The notes below the pieces were generated by a model. That model did no database searches. It had not been told where the DNA came from and worked only from the letters and a program-made list of their open reading frames with translations. Position numbers and translations under genes: made by a program. Positions 1 to 11,097 of a DNA stretch of 64,000 bases are shown here, piece by piece. Source of the DNA: Rhytidiadelphus loreus (lineage: Eukaryota; Streptophyta; Bryopsida; Hypnales; Hylocomiaceae). How positions within the stretch are numbered: the stretch's first letter is position 1; each line of letters opens with the position of its first letter. The stretch spans positions 10,292,001 to 10,356,000 of the forward strand of contig OX344764.1 of NCBI GenBank assembly GCA_947034895.1, written 5' to 3'.

Positions 1-52
1 TATTTTAAACTTAACTATGAGCAGTTGAAAAACTACAAATTTTAAACTACAT

Positions 53-100
53 ATCCCACATGGGTTGTTCTACCTCAAACCATCCCATGTGTACATAAAA
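53..100 (+). repeat. Dispersed repeat, copy 1, with USE-like and TATA-like motifs
   Basis: ATCCCACATGG at 53-63 is followed after about 30 nt by CATAAAA. The same block recurs at 8906-8950 and 13866-13910 with TATAAAG exactly 28 nt after the first motif. The first motif resembles the plant snRNA upstream sequence element (RTCCCACATCG) but ends GG rather than CG. The three copies also share weak similarity for some 60 nt downstream. It may be a promoter or LTR fragment of an old element; no snRNA body is recognised downstream. Confidence 0.45.
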
Positions 101-429
101 AGATTCTCTTCTCATCATTAAACATCTAAGCTAAATGACTTTAAAAACTAGTTGGAAAATGTAAGAGTTTCCTAATTTTTTTGGCAACTAACTTGAAAAT
201 TCACTTCATTTTGCTTAATTTCATTGAATTTGTTTAATTTCCCAATTAATCACCTTGTATGTTCACGTGGTTGATTATTAAACAGACTTTTACTACACTT
301 TCATTATTGGAGTTCTGATGTTTTTTGTGATATTCACCCACTCTGACAATGCACTGCGGCTATATGCCCCTACTAATTCTTACGCGATTAATAGACTGGT
401 TTGGTTACTATGGAACGGTCCTTTGGAGG

Positions 430-631
430 GCTGAGAATTTCTCTAATGCATATCTTGCAATCCACACGGGCAAAATCTCTAAATTTTTTCCATATATCCT
501 AACTAGTGTACTACAAGATCTTCTAGTTACTAATGTTCCAAAATGTCTTTTTTTCTAAAAATTGGTACTTGTACTAGAAATGGTAGTTTGAGAGCGTTTT
601 GGGTAAAAACATAGCCATGGTCCTTTAAGGG
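430..631 (+). mobile_element. Right-end fragment of TTAA-bounded DNA element
   Basis: The fragment ends in TGGTCCTTTAAGGG followed by TTAA (632-635). Its interior (a block around 'atcttgcaatc', then a block around 'tggtagttt') matches the right ends of the elements at 7767-8691 and 27627-27905. No left terminal repeat is visible, so it is a relic. Confidence 0.6.
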
Positions 632-1614
632 TTAAAGTTTGTTTGGTAGACATTCTAAAATTATTTCTTTAACATACATACATTTTGATTTTGGAGATAT
701 ATATAGAGTGATGATGGTGGTTTAGGTAAGGTGTGATTTTAGGTGTACCTGCCTTATCTCTTTTAGGAAAGATGTCACGTTATTTAGTAACGGGTAGCTA
801 GTTGGCTTTGTAAGACTCTATAGGGGTTGGTTGTAGACATAGTGTAGCCAAAATGGCCATATATTGGTCATTGGGGGGCTAAAGTAGTGTTTGGAGACTG
901 TAAGAGGTGTGAACGGAGCTATTTTGAGGTGCCTTTGGGGTGGTTGTAATCTTAAGCTATCCCCCCTCTTTGCTTCTCATTCCCTTCAAGTCTTGTGTGT
1001 AAAGGTTTCATGAAGTTTAGGAGATGGTATACCTTGAGGGTTGTTTGTAGATGATGGCGGTGTTGCCAATTTACTAAATCTGAGGTTTCTCCTTGTATAC
1101 TTCAACTTCTGTGCAAGACTAGTCCTATTGAGATAAAGTAGAAAGCATTTGGGAGAGTTTTGGATGTTTATTTATTTGATGTTTGTTCATTCATGCCTTA
1201 TTGTTATGTGGATTTGCTTGTGAGTATGAATGTATATTCTAGTACTTGTAGTTTACGACACTTCCTATAAACGATGTAGAGTGACACGACAAAGAGACTC
1301 TATACTACTTACACTACTATTAATATTCTTTCTTTATTTTCGTTTTTTTTCCTATAGAGATATAACAATAGAAGTTGATGGATTGTACTATGGACAAGAT
1401 AATGCTTGAGAGACAAGAGGCTCGAGAGTATTGTGGGACATAATGCCAAGTCTAATAGTTCATCACAAATGTCCATCTCTATACTTTTGCAAATCTAAGG
1501 GTGTAGAAAGAGGGAAGGCATTATGAGTTTTAACTCTCTTTAGACTATCCAATGGAATGGTGACAAATGTGCCTCAAAAAATCAACTTGACATTATGGAT
1601 TCCATTGTAAGGTA

Positions 1615-1985
1615 AAGGCACCCATTCCTAACTAGCAACCCATAACCATCTTGTAAGGTGTAGTTATTTCCAAGCTAAAGCTTGGAATGTCTTGTTTCTT
1701 TCCTTTTCAAGATTTGGACTAATAAGTTCATGACACATGTACAAAAGAAGTGAGCAAGAAAGTAGGAAGTAACGAGGGCAAGAAAGTAGTTCTTGAATGA
1801 TCAAAATTGGAGGAATCTAGACATTAGCTACGGGCCCAAAATACTTTTTGCCTTTCAAAATTCATAGTAATTTCAGTTCAAGCAATAAAATTACCAAAAT
1901 TTCTGCAATCCCTGTCATCGTTGCACCTCCAAAAATATTTGCTTTGCCTTGCACTACTCCAGATCATGTTCAAAATTGCTTATTT
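1615..1985. repeat. Dispersed repeat (partner at 35.7-36.1 kb)
   Basis: About 370 bp align colinearly with 35738-36135, sharing long blocks such as 'gagcaagaaagtaggaagta' and 'aagtagttcttgaatga' with scattered substitutions and indels. This is probably an old transposable element fragment. No coding potential is preserved in either copy. Confidence 0.6.
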
Positions 1986-2234
1986 GACCGGTTACGGGTG
2001 CCTTCATTATAATACATATGATATTGTTATCAGGGTTAGTGTAAAGTTAATCATTCATGTTTAGAAGTGAGTTTAGGAATTTTATTATGGCGGAGACTTA
2101 ACGTGTGGAAGTCCTGAAATTAACTGAGCAAGGCGACTTTGGGTGCAGTCGGCAGAATGTCTAAAATTGGAAAAAAAAATGGGTGTTTTGGTCTTGCACA
2201 CCAAGCTTTTCCCTCACCGACTGATCGACTGATC

Positions 2235-3885
2235 GACAGCTCTTGTTTGCCAGAAATGTGTTCTCACATTGCCAGAAGGATTCTTCATCCTTTACGTGAT
2301 GCAGGTGCTAATCTTGTTTCTGGAGAGTTGCGTTTTCAGGGCGACATTTGGTGTTTGAGGCTTACAATTTGGTTGCGAGGATCCGCTCGATCAATTGGTA
2401 TATATTGCGTTGTGGTACTAACTTATCACTGTTGCATTTGTTGTTTTCGGGGTTCGATTGGGGTGCGGCGAAAGGAATTCTTCTTAGATCGGGTGAAATT
2501 CCGAGGTTATCTGTATACTTTGAGCCATGGGAGCCACGAGAGGAGCAATTGTTGTTTGTGTTGTACGTAGCGCTTGTACTAACTGTCCACATTTCTTGTG
2601 TCTTCGTATGCATGGGCAAAGTCCAACTTCCGTTGAGCCTGCTTCGGAATTCGTGTTCCCAATTTGCGATGGCGTGGAGGTTGTGTACGTGTTAGAGAAG
2701 GTGCGCGCAGGAGATTTACCCGAAGGCCCCCTCTGCGGCCAAGCAAGCGCATATGTTCGCCGCGCAGGTCACTGTGACTAACCTTGGGTACTCGACTCTT
2801 GAGACGTGGGTTGTAGGACTCAGTTGTAGGACGTGGGTTGTAGGACCAAGAGGTGAGACATCGCTGCTTCTCTCTTTTCGAATTCATGATTTATATGCAG
2901 TTGTCACGCCTGCGGTGCAGTTCTTAAAGTATAGTAAAGTTTCCATTTACTATACAGTACGTAAGGGAGAGGTTCGATTCAGCATGTATGGCAACTTTGA
3001 ACCTTTTCCCCACAACAATCTAGAAACTTGCACCATCTAGAATATTGTGCATTTGTTTTCTGTTAAACTACGTACAAAACTATTGTCAAAAAATAAATGT
3101 CAATAGATCAAGTATTTTCACAATTAGCACAATTCAAAGCTCCCCTGTATGGTCAGGAGCCTCGAATGCAATGCACTGTAAGGTTAATGGAACCTCTGAC
3201 TACCTTTCGTGGTTCTGCTTTAGAGTATGAATCTTTTTGTGCGTTTTCTGTTTTGTTTGTGCAGATTCTGGTAACTACAGGGAGATTGCAACTGGAGAAT
3301 GGAACGTCACCCTCTCCTCCTCAACCCCTGCGAAACGCCATTGAAACAGGTGCATGTGGATCTGACGAAAATGGCGCAGAGATACTGACTAACTGGTGTT
3401 GAGTTCGGAGAGCCGCTGTTTCCAATGCCTGTCACTCTGAACATCACCGACCCACATTACAGTGCAGCACGCCTCAGATCTACGCAAGTACAGTGGTTGT
3501 GTTTTCTCTGTCGGGTGTGTAACACGAGAGCTTCGTTTATACTCTACGTCTGATTCAGTTTCGTAAAGAATGAAGCAAAATTTGAATTTGAAGCATTGAT
3601 TGAAGCATGGTTGTTATATTCGTAATCCAATAGCCGAAGAAAAAAAAGATAATTTATCCGAAGATTTTTTAGTTCTTTTTGAAAATTTGAAACGCTAAAG
3701 TTTCAAATTTTTCCTGTGATTTGAATTTCTTTTAGATGACATTTCTTACAGTCTGAATTCCAAAACTAATTGAGACTAATTTGTAACTGCGTATGCAGAT
3801 TCAACAATGCACACTTGCTGCTCTGGGCCCATCGATGATATCACGCCGATTGGTGATGACTCATTTTTACCACCCATCTTCTATG
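2235..3885 (+). pseudogene. Decayed unprocessed copy of the COBRA-like gene
   Basis: This stretch aligns in order with the intact COBRA-like gene at 21.6-22.8 kb: leader (from about 2235), start codon (2527), exon 1, intron 1, exon 2, intron 2 and part of exon 3, ending near 3885. Shared peptide blocks include PICDGVEVVYVLE, matching PVCEGVEVLYVLE in the intact gene. Introns are retained, so the copy arose by DNA duplication and not retroposition. Lesions: the proline-rich linker is missing, the frame shifts after residue 60 and runs into a stop at 2779-2781, there is a short internal tandem duplication of a 'gtgggttgtagga' block near 2810-2845, and exons 4-5, which encode the CCVS motif and GPI signal, are absent. 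It cannot encode a COBRA protein. Confidence 0.85.
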
Positions 3886-5086
3886 CATTTTTTCAATTTT
3901 GGGGTCGAATTAGAAACTTATCAGTTTACAGTGCATAATATGAATTTCTAGTTATCAAATTATGTACTGTAAACTTGTTTTTAAGCCAAGCATGTACACC
4001 ATACTAAGAGATGCAAACTCAAATCCTCTAATTCATTGAAGTTGAAGTACAAAGTAACGTGTTCGCAAGTATTAGAAAGACAAACTTTCTACTTTGAGCA
4101 CTTGGCTCTTGAGGGTTGGTTTTTGACAAAACTTGGAAGATGAGGAATAATATTGTGACATTAGAGAGGTCCTTCATTTAGAGCTCAAATGGCACAAAGC
4201 TCTATCAAAACCTTATATGCCTAGATGGAATAAAGTGTGGATCCCTCCACAAGGATGCAACTTTCATATGGCCTATTTATCACAATGTTGTTGCAACCAA
4301 CCAATTCAAATCTCAAATTGCAATTGGTATTCCAATGGCATTTGTTTGATGTTCCATAGGAGGTTGCAATAGATTCTATGAAAATTTGTAGACACAAGAG
4401 GCGTGAAAGTTTGTTCTCTAAATAGGTTACTACGTTAAAGAGCCTTCCCAACAACCAATGGATGGTAGTAGCAATGTGTGTTGGGTTCTAAGCTTCCTAA
4501 TGTAATAAAATATGGAGTCACGCTCTAGTTACTTTTTAAAGGGTTGGTTGTGGTTTTGTTAAAGCTAGAGGAAAGATCATGGGAGACTTTTTTGGATCAT
4601 AATAGGGGAGCATAGACAAAGATCTAACAACTCATTGAGCTTCATCATAAATTCTCAATCATAGCTTCATAACAATGGAATGAAATGTGTTGATACACTT
4701 ACATTTTTCTTTACAATGCAATTCAAATTATAATATAAAATAATTGAATTTTAGGATTTTTCCTAATTTTCAAATTGGAGTAGAAACTAGACTTCATAAT
4801 CTTCATTTTTTAAATTTTTCTCAAATTCATAAAAGATCTTTTTTATGATTTAAATTCAAATCAAGAGAGAGCAATAGAAATTGCCAAAATACAATACAAG
4901 TCAAATTTGAATATATTTCATCTCTTTTGGAAAAATATAGCAATTCAATCTACAAAAAAATTGATGGAATTTTTTGCTTTCACTATATGAAATCAATATT
5001 TTGTGATGTTCACCAAAAATAATTTAATATTCACATATTATCTCGGGGGGGGCATTTAGAGTGTCCATTAGAAACCACGCATTGCG
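3886..5086. other. AT-rich intergenic DNA, nothing recognised
   Basis: No coding region, RNA gene or clear repeat structure is seen. The sequence is AT-rich with poly-A/T runs; a small minus-strand open frame near 4221-4454 has no family features and is not supported. Confidence 0.6.
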
Positions 5087-5528
5087 AACAAAACTTTGGA
5101 CCTCCTATATACTTTTTGAATTTTAAATAAAACAAAATTAAAAAAATATGAATAGATTTTCCTACTTTGAAAGTTCATGTTTTGTTTTAAGATACACTGT
5201 AGAATTGAAAAATAACTTTCACACCCCTATATTATATAAGAAAAAATTGTCTAAAAAATGAACAAAAAATTCCTAAAAATAAATCATTATTGAAAGCTCA
5301 TTTTGAGTTGAATATTGATTCAATGATCATCTAAATGTGTCCTCTATAATTATTTGAGTTGTAAAACATGCCATTTTAGTTCATTTTCAACCTCTTCTAG
5401 AAATCATTTCATATTTTATTTGAGTTGGAAATTTTGACAATAGAAAGCTATAGTCATTATTAAACAATGTTCAAAATTTTAGGTTGAAATTATAGTTTAT
5501 TAGAAACCACTTGTTCGCACATGGTTTG
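5087..5528. mobile_element. MITE-like element, degenerate relative of the one at 58.2 kb
   Basis: The interior (about 5130-5510) aligns over its full length with 58290-58705: shared blocks include 'aactttcacacc', 'tatattatataagaaaaa', 'aacatgccattttagttcat' and 'gaaattatagttta'. The ends differ: here an 'attagaaaccac' block lies at both sides and 'tgcgaacaa' appears in inverted orientation. No open frame is present, so it is non-autonomous. The superfamily is not determined. Confidence 0.65.
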
Positions 5529-6569
5529 TTATAGTAGAACTAAGTGCACCTTCGAGCATATTATGAGCAAGCTTAACCCTTAAATGACAGATCCATTCCG
5601 AGGGGCTACATTTTCATAGAATCTTCATGAAAACTCCTCCACTACTCCACTACATTGTGAACTTCTTTGGTTTCATTCTCTTTGTCTTCACAAGATGCAT
5701 CTATCAATCTAAGTCTTTAGGCTTGGGTTTTGAATCACAATTTGAAAGTGTAGTTTTTGCATTGGAAAATTTGATAAAAAATTTGGATAGTGGCGTTGAA
5801 GTTGCCCATGGCCTTGAGCATAGTGGAAGTTTATCATTGATTGGTCATTTGAAGAAACTACATGATGCCTATTTTTTGGAAATCATCCTTTTGCGTACTA
5901 TGTGAATCATTTGCTTAAAAAAAAACAAGAGGAACCATTGGGGATCAAACTATTGTGCAAGTTTTCTCCTTTCTGCAAAAATTCTAAGGATGAACATCTA
6001 CACTTTTGTCTTATACACACTAAATAGTGAAATTAGGTTGCCTGAATAATGAAGTTGCCTTATCCCCAAAAAGCTACTTTAATTACAAGCCATCAAAGTC
6101 AATAGATATTCCTACAAATATTTCCATTTGTACACATAGAGGTTAACAAGTTGCAATTACAACAATATCTAATTCAAAAGTTAGTAGTGCAGTCTTGTAT
6201 ATAGTAACAATAAATATTTTTATGGTCTCAAATAATGTCAAGAAGTTAGTGTGGAGCAACTTAACTTCACTATTTATTAGTGTCATCCAACAATTCCTAA
6301 ATTGGCTAAAATTAGTTGAATTTCTACCCAAAAAATCCTTGTGCTACTAGTACATTGTAAAAAAGGGCCTTTGATGGAGACATTTTAGCCAAGACTACAA
6401 CAAGCAATAGAATTCTATAGCCAACTTGCAACTTCCTCCACATTGGAATTAGCATCTATTTAGTGAGTTTTTGTACTTCCAATAATCACAGACAAACCAC
6501 CTGATGCAGACATCTAAAAACACCCCCAAGACAGTCTTACATCAACTCGTTTCACATTTTAGCTAATAA
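5529..6569. other. Intergenic DNA, no supported gene
   Basis: A lone TTAACCCTTAAATG terminus at 5573-5586 resembles the left end of the TTAA-bounded family, but no right end is paired with it. A 92-codon plus-strand frame (5627-5905) has no recognisable motif and sits in repeat-like sequence, so it is not called a gene. Confidence 0.5.
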
Positions 6570-7020
6570 ATGGCATTAGGACTTCATTAGGGTGGAAATC
6601 AATGCCTTGGGAGATGGTCATGGAATTATTAGAGACTATCATAGGAACTTTTTTAGTGTAAATTTGTCAAACAAAGTTGTTTTTTTATTTCTTCAATGTG
6701 ATGGCCATGTTAGGAGATCTTGTATCCATGATAGAGAATGTTATGACTGATTTAGGTGGTCAGATGGCCATTATGGAAATACTTTTGGCTTATTTGGGAT
6801 AGTCTACAGACTCTTTTGAACTAATTGGGCAACATACTTCCAAACTTTATAGGAAATTCATACTTGTCTAAAAAATAATATTTCAGTTGATGTCATCATT
6901 CCTCACATTTGTCTTTGTGTGGAAAAATTTGAATTTTTTTGGCAAATTGCAACACATCATACCACTCATTTTGGGTGTCATAGGGAGGTTTACCTTAGCT
7001 AAAGTTGATGCTTGTTTGTG
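6570..7020. repeat. Dispersed repeat (diverged partner at 53.2-53.6 kb)
   Basis: Colinear but diverged similarity to 53200-53610: 'gacttcattaggaac'-like, 'tgactgatttaggtg'-like, 'tagtctacagactctt'-like and 'ggtttacctta' blocks occur in the same order in both. It is probably a remnant of an old transposable element. Confidence 0.5.
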
Positions 7021-7299
7021 TTGAAGGGAGCATATTGCACTAAATTCCATAAATTACAGTAAGTACAGTCACTACAAGGAAATGGGGGTATATGTCACCA
7101 TAGAAGAATGATTGCTTGTCCGGAATGACTTGAATATGACTCGTGTTCCCTAATTGCACCAAGGGTTTGGGATTGTCATCATTAGAGTCAATTCATAGTC
7201 ACATTAGCGACTATAGCATGACGACTTAGCGGTACGGAGTCTTCATCCACATTTTTACATCCGGAACGTGCTGTCTTTATCTAGTCCCGCAATGTACTG

Positions 7300-7514
7300 A
7301 AAAACTTGTTTTTTCTACTTTAAATGCAAATATCTTGCAATCTATGCGGTCAAAAATTCTGAAATTTTTTCTACACTTTTAAATACTAGTTGGGTGTAAG
7401 ATCCTACGATTAGATGTCAAAGAAAAACATTTAAAATTTTTTTTTACTCTTTGCTACAGAAATGGCAGTTTTCAGTGTTTCTTTGGTAGAAAAAAGGCGT
7501 TGCTCTTGTAGGGG
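7300..7514 (+). mobile_element. Right-end fragment of TTAA-bounded element
   Basis: It ends in TTGTAGGGG followed by TTAA (7515-7518), and carries the same subterminal block ('atcttgcaatctatgcggtc') as the complete copies. No matching left end was found nearby. It lies within the CACTA-like element. Confidence 0.55.
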
Positions 7515-7766
7515 TTAAAATGATGCACTCTTGGAGGCTTATTTTTCTTTTGATTTTTTTCTTTATTTACTAATACTTTTTTCAAAACAAACTAAAAAAA
7601 TAAAGTTAGATTGACAATGCAAAGGCCAAAAACTAAAATTTAGATGACATTTAGCACCTCTAAGAGATAGAAAAACAATTTTTGGTTCTAATTTTTATAG
7701 ATCTAGATTGATAACTTTCACAATGTCTATGTTTCATCCATTGGTTTTTGTTCACAACATTGTTAA

Positions 7767-8691
7767 CCCCTAAAGGACCATTGTCCCCTCGGGGGACAAA
7801 ATGGATTTCGGGCAAGTTCCTATGATCTCAATTTTCAGTGAATTTTTTTGAAACTTTCTCATAAGATAGGAAAACTTATGAGCTTCATGGGAATATAAAT
7901 TTTATTTCAATTGGTGCCCGAGAGCAAAAGTTATGGCATCTTAAACATAATTTACACGTCACTGGGCAGAAAAATAAATCTACAAAAATTTGAAATTAAT
8001 TTTTTAATTTTTTTCTTCTTAAAGATCATATTTTTGTCTACATGTGAAGCTTTGATTCATTCCATTTGGATTAGTAATGTGAAAGTTATGAACAATCTTG
8101 TTTTTCGGGCAATTTGAGCATCTTCTTGAAAAAATAACTTATAGGATTCAATTCTGAATGCAATTTTCACAATTTTTCAAAAAAAATTGTTTGACAAGGT
8201 TAAATTTTCTATTTAGAACGATTTCACCGTTGAGATTATTGTGTTTCAATCCCATTTTAGAGCTAGTAAAGGTTCAGTTTTTCTTTCAATCTTGGACCTA
8301 CTTCTACTTAACAATTTTTTAAAGAATGAAAATCAATCGTGTTTTTTTTTACTTTTTTTTTTCTAGACTTTCAACTCAATTCTTCAACACAAAAAATTTT
8401 AAATTCAAGGTCCATGGTGTAATTTTTTTTCCCAAATGGCATTCAAAGTCATCTGAAATTGCAGGCTAGTGTTCAAAAAAACTTTCTTTTTTCAACTTTG
8501 AATGCTAATATCTTCCAATCTGTACGGTCAAACTCCATGAAATTTTTAACACATGATACTAGACTAGTAAAGTACAAGATCCTACGGTTAGATTCTAAAA
8601 AAAGTATTTTTTTTTATTTTTTGGATGAATGCAGCAAAAATGGCAGTTTTGAGTAGTTTTTGATAGAAGAACGGCCCTGGTCCTTTAGGGG
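7767..8691. mobile_element. TTAA-bounded DNA element, 925 bp (piggyBac-like ends)
   Basis: Both termini read CCCCTAAAGGACCA as perfect 14-bp inverted repeats, and both are flanked by TTAA (7763-7766 and 8692-8695). Just inside the left terminus is a hairpin, TTGTCCCC-tcg-GGGGACAA. TTAA target sites and CCC-starting termini are typical of piggyBac superfamily elements. No transposase is encoded, so the superfamily call is inference from ends only. Confidence 0.7.
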
Positions 8692-8905
8692 TTAAACTTC
8701 CAATTTGGACTTAATCAATTCCATTGTGAAGGCCATAGTAAAAAATGAGTAAACTATGTGATTGTATTTTGACTACAATTTACTCTAAGGTGACTACATA
8801 ATGACTTCCGTGTCACTAGTCTACTATTTTGATTGTGATTTACTCTAACACAACTACATAATGACTTTCATATCACTACTCTATTATTGCATCAACATTT
8901 TACAA

Positions 8906-8950
8906 ATCCCACATGGTTTGTCTTGCCTTCTACCACCCCACTTGTATAAA
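8906..8950 (+). repeat. Dispersed repeat, copy 2, with USE-like and TATA motifs
   Basis: ATCCCACATGG (8906-8916) and TATAAA (8945-8950) are separated by 28 nt, as in the copy at 13.87 kb. The copy lies within the CACTA-like element. No RNA gene is recognised downstream. Confidence 0.45.
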
Positions 8951-9004
8951 GGCTTGTTATTTGAACTCTTTGTATTCACATACTAAATGGTTTAAAAATC
9001 CATT

Positions 9005-9135
9005 TGACACATATGTAAAATATAGTGTATATGGTGTATGATGTATGAATCATGTATTTGTATATGGTATATGAATCATGTATTTGTATATGGCGTATGC
9101 ATCATGTATATGGTGTTTGGTATATGGTGTACTCA
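9005..9135. repeat. Local tandem repeat, unit about 27 bp
   Basis: Imperfect copies of a 'gtatatggtgtatgaatcat' unit follow one another. It lies inside the CACTA-like element and is likely slippage-derived. Confidence 0.65.
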
Positions 9136-9149
9136 TTTTGCACATTTCA

Positions 9150-9545
9150 CCACAACTTGAAAATAATCTTCAAATCTTTTAGATATTAGAAAATAATATT
9201 CATATTTCCTAGATTTTAGAATATAATTCTAGATTTTAGAAAATAGTATTCACATTTCCTAGATTTCAGAATATAATCCTAGATTTCAGAAGAAAAATAT
9301 TCACATTTCCTAGATTTCAAAATATAATCCTAGATTTTTGAAAATAATATTCACGTTTTCTAGATTTTAGAATACAATCCTAGATTTTAGAAGAAAAATA
9401 TTCACATTTCTTAGATTTCAAAAAATAATATTCACATTTTCTAGATTTTACAATACAATCCTAGATTTCAGAAGAAAAATATTCACATTTCTTAGATTTT
9501 AGAATATAATCCTAAATTTCAAAAAATAATATTCAAATTTCTTAG
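9150..9545. repeat. Tandem repeat of about 50-bp units
   Basis: About seven imperfect units alternate 'tattcacatttcctagattt' with 'agaatataatcctagattt'. The array forms part of the right half of the CACTA-like element; subterminal arrays like this are common in that superfamily. Confidence 0.7.
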
Positions 9546-9746
9546 ATTTACCACTTTGGAAGTTTCATCCAAAATCCCATCCAAGCTCACAATGGATGGT
9601 GATAATACTATGATAGTCATTTATAAAAATGACTAATCCACTATGACTCCAGGGACCAAAATCACAGTGCAGTCATTTTTGTCCACAATGACTCCTATGC
9701 AGTCATTCTTTGCAGTCATTTATACATTGTCTTTCTTGTAATGAGT

Positions 9747-10350
9747 ATACTAATAATGGTATTTAGTGTTATGTTACTAATAGTGTTACCTAATTTTTAT
9801 TAGACCCATTTAGAGTTTTACTTTCCACCTCTTGTGAGCTCATTTCTAATATGAAATTACCTTTAACTCTAAATGAAGTCTTGTTAAAAATTTATATTCC
9901 AAAAAAATTCAAAAAGTTGTCAAATAGTACCTATATTGACATTTAGTGTTAGTAACACTAGTGAAATTGTTGACATTTAGTGTTGTACTTTGTAATTAGT
10001 GTTGCCAACACTATATACCATTATGATGAGTGTAGTTGTGGGATCATTTGTGTCATCCATTGGGGACACTTTTAGGCTGCTGCGTCATTACAGGGTTAAA
10101 AAAACTGAAATAGAACCTTCGTCGTACTATACAGCCCACCCCTTCAGGTGGGAGTACGTACGTCTCTATAGTAATAAGTTTAAGTTATCGATGCAACTGA
10201 TCACGGAAGCTCGCTTCACCACTGTTGCATTCTGAATTGGTTCGAGGTGGATGACTCTCTCACTCAGATGCTCCCCGGCCCCGCGTCTTGCACCAACCTT
10301 GACTCCGTCTGTCGTTCTCTGCAAGCGGGGGTTCTGGAAATCTGGACCCC
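9747..10350. other. Intergenic DNA, nothing recognised
   Basis: It contains several 'agtgtt'/'aacact' short inverted blocks (9755-10015) and then a more GC-balanced stretch (10255-10350). No gene is supported; the 78-codon frame at 9999-10235 has no features. Confidence 0.5.
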
Positions 10351-11097
10351 TAAATTCCGGTACAAGAAATCCATCCGTAGTGATCGATGAGTGAGTTCCT
10401 CCAGTGAGGAGCTAGAAACTGAACTGCTTTAATAAATTGTTGTTTTTGTAACAGTCTCCCGGCCTTTCTCCCGTGCAAGTAAACCTTTGGACTTAGTAGT
10501 AGTTCTCTTTGGACCGAATTATTAAGATTCCAGAAGAACAGCAATCAAACAAACAACTAAACTGAGTGAGATCGAGGGCCTGCATGCCTGCCTGTGCATT
10601 GATTTTTGTAAAAAAAAGAAAAGAGAAGTCGGTGATTCAATGAAGACTTTGGTGTTCGGCTTGCCCGTAAGTTAAGTTAATTATTCGCAGCACGAGATCG
10701 GTAGCCGATGGGCTTCCTATTAATCATTACGGGTAGTCGAACATAAAATTCCGTTACAAGCAATCCACATTTCGTCCAGGAGAAACTGAACTGCTTTAAT
10801 TAATTGTTGTTTTTGTAACATTTGCTTCAATTCAGTCTCCCTTTTCACGTGCAAGTATGCCTAATAGTAGTTCTCTTTTGGACCGAATTAAAGATTCCAG
10901 AAGAACAGCAATCAAACAAACAACAAAGCTGATTGAGTGAGGGCCTGCCTGCGCTGCCTGTGCATTGATTTTTTTTGTAAGAAAAGAAAAGAGAAGTCGG
11001 TGATTCAATGAAGACTTTGGTGTTCGGCTTGCCCGTAAGTTCAGTTCTTCGCAGCACGAGATCGGTGGTCGATGGACTCCGCCGGTATTCATTATTA
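10351..11097. repeat. Tandem duplication, two units of about 350-390 bp
   Basis: Unit 1 (10351-10735) and unit 2 (10745-11097) share long near-identical blocks, including 'agaacagcaatcaaacaaac' and 'gattcaatgaagactttggt', with small indels. The composition is more balanced than the surroundings and the similarity is high, so the duplication looks fairly recent. The small minus-strand open frames inside do not stay in frame between units and are not called genes. Confidence 0.8.

Larger units (their letters stand above)
1..2234. other. AT-rich intergenic DNA with repeat relics
   Basis: No gene is supported here. Short open frames (for example 349-558) lack family features and overlap repeats. 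The stretch contains a copy of a USE/TATA-like dispersed repeat (53-100), the right end of a TTAA-bounded element (about 430-635) and a dispersed repeat at 1615-1985 that recurs at 35.7 kb; these are listed separately. The remainder is AT-rich with nothing recognised. Confidence 0.6.
7080..9743. mobile_element. Non-autonomous CACTA-like (En/Spm) DNA transposon
   Basis: The left end reads CACTACAAGGAAATG (7080-7094) and the right end is the inverted counterpart, CATTACAAGAAAGAC on the other strand (9729-9743). Both are flanked by the 3-bp target duplication AGT (7077-7079 and 9744-9746). Three-bp duplications, CACTA ends and subterminal TGACT/AGTCA repeats (several at 9620-9720, and near 7120-7240) are the marks of the CACTA superfamily. 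No transposase frame is present in the 2664 bp, so it would depend on another element. A TTAA-bounded element (7767-8691) lies inside it, with two local tandem repeats. Confidence 0.75.

Noticed and set aside
2139..2695. Overlapping plus-strand frames of 143 and 115 codons
   Set aside because: They read the leader and first exon of the COBRA-like pseudogene in wrong frames.
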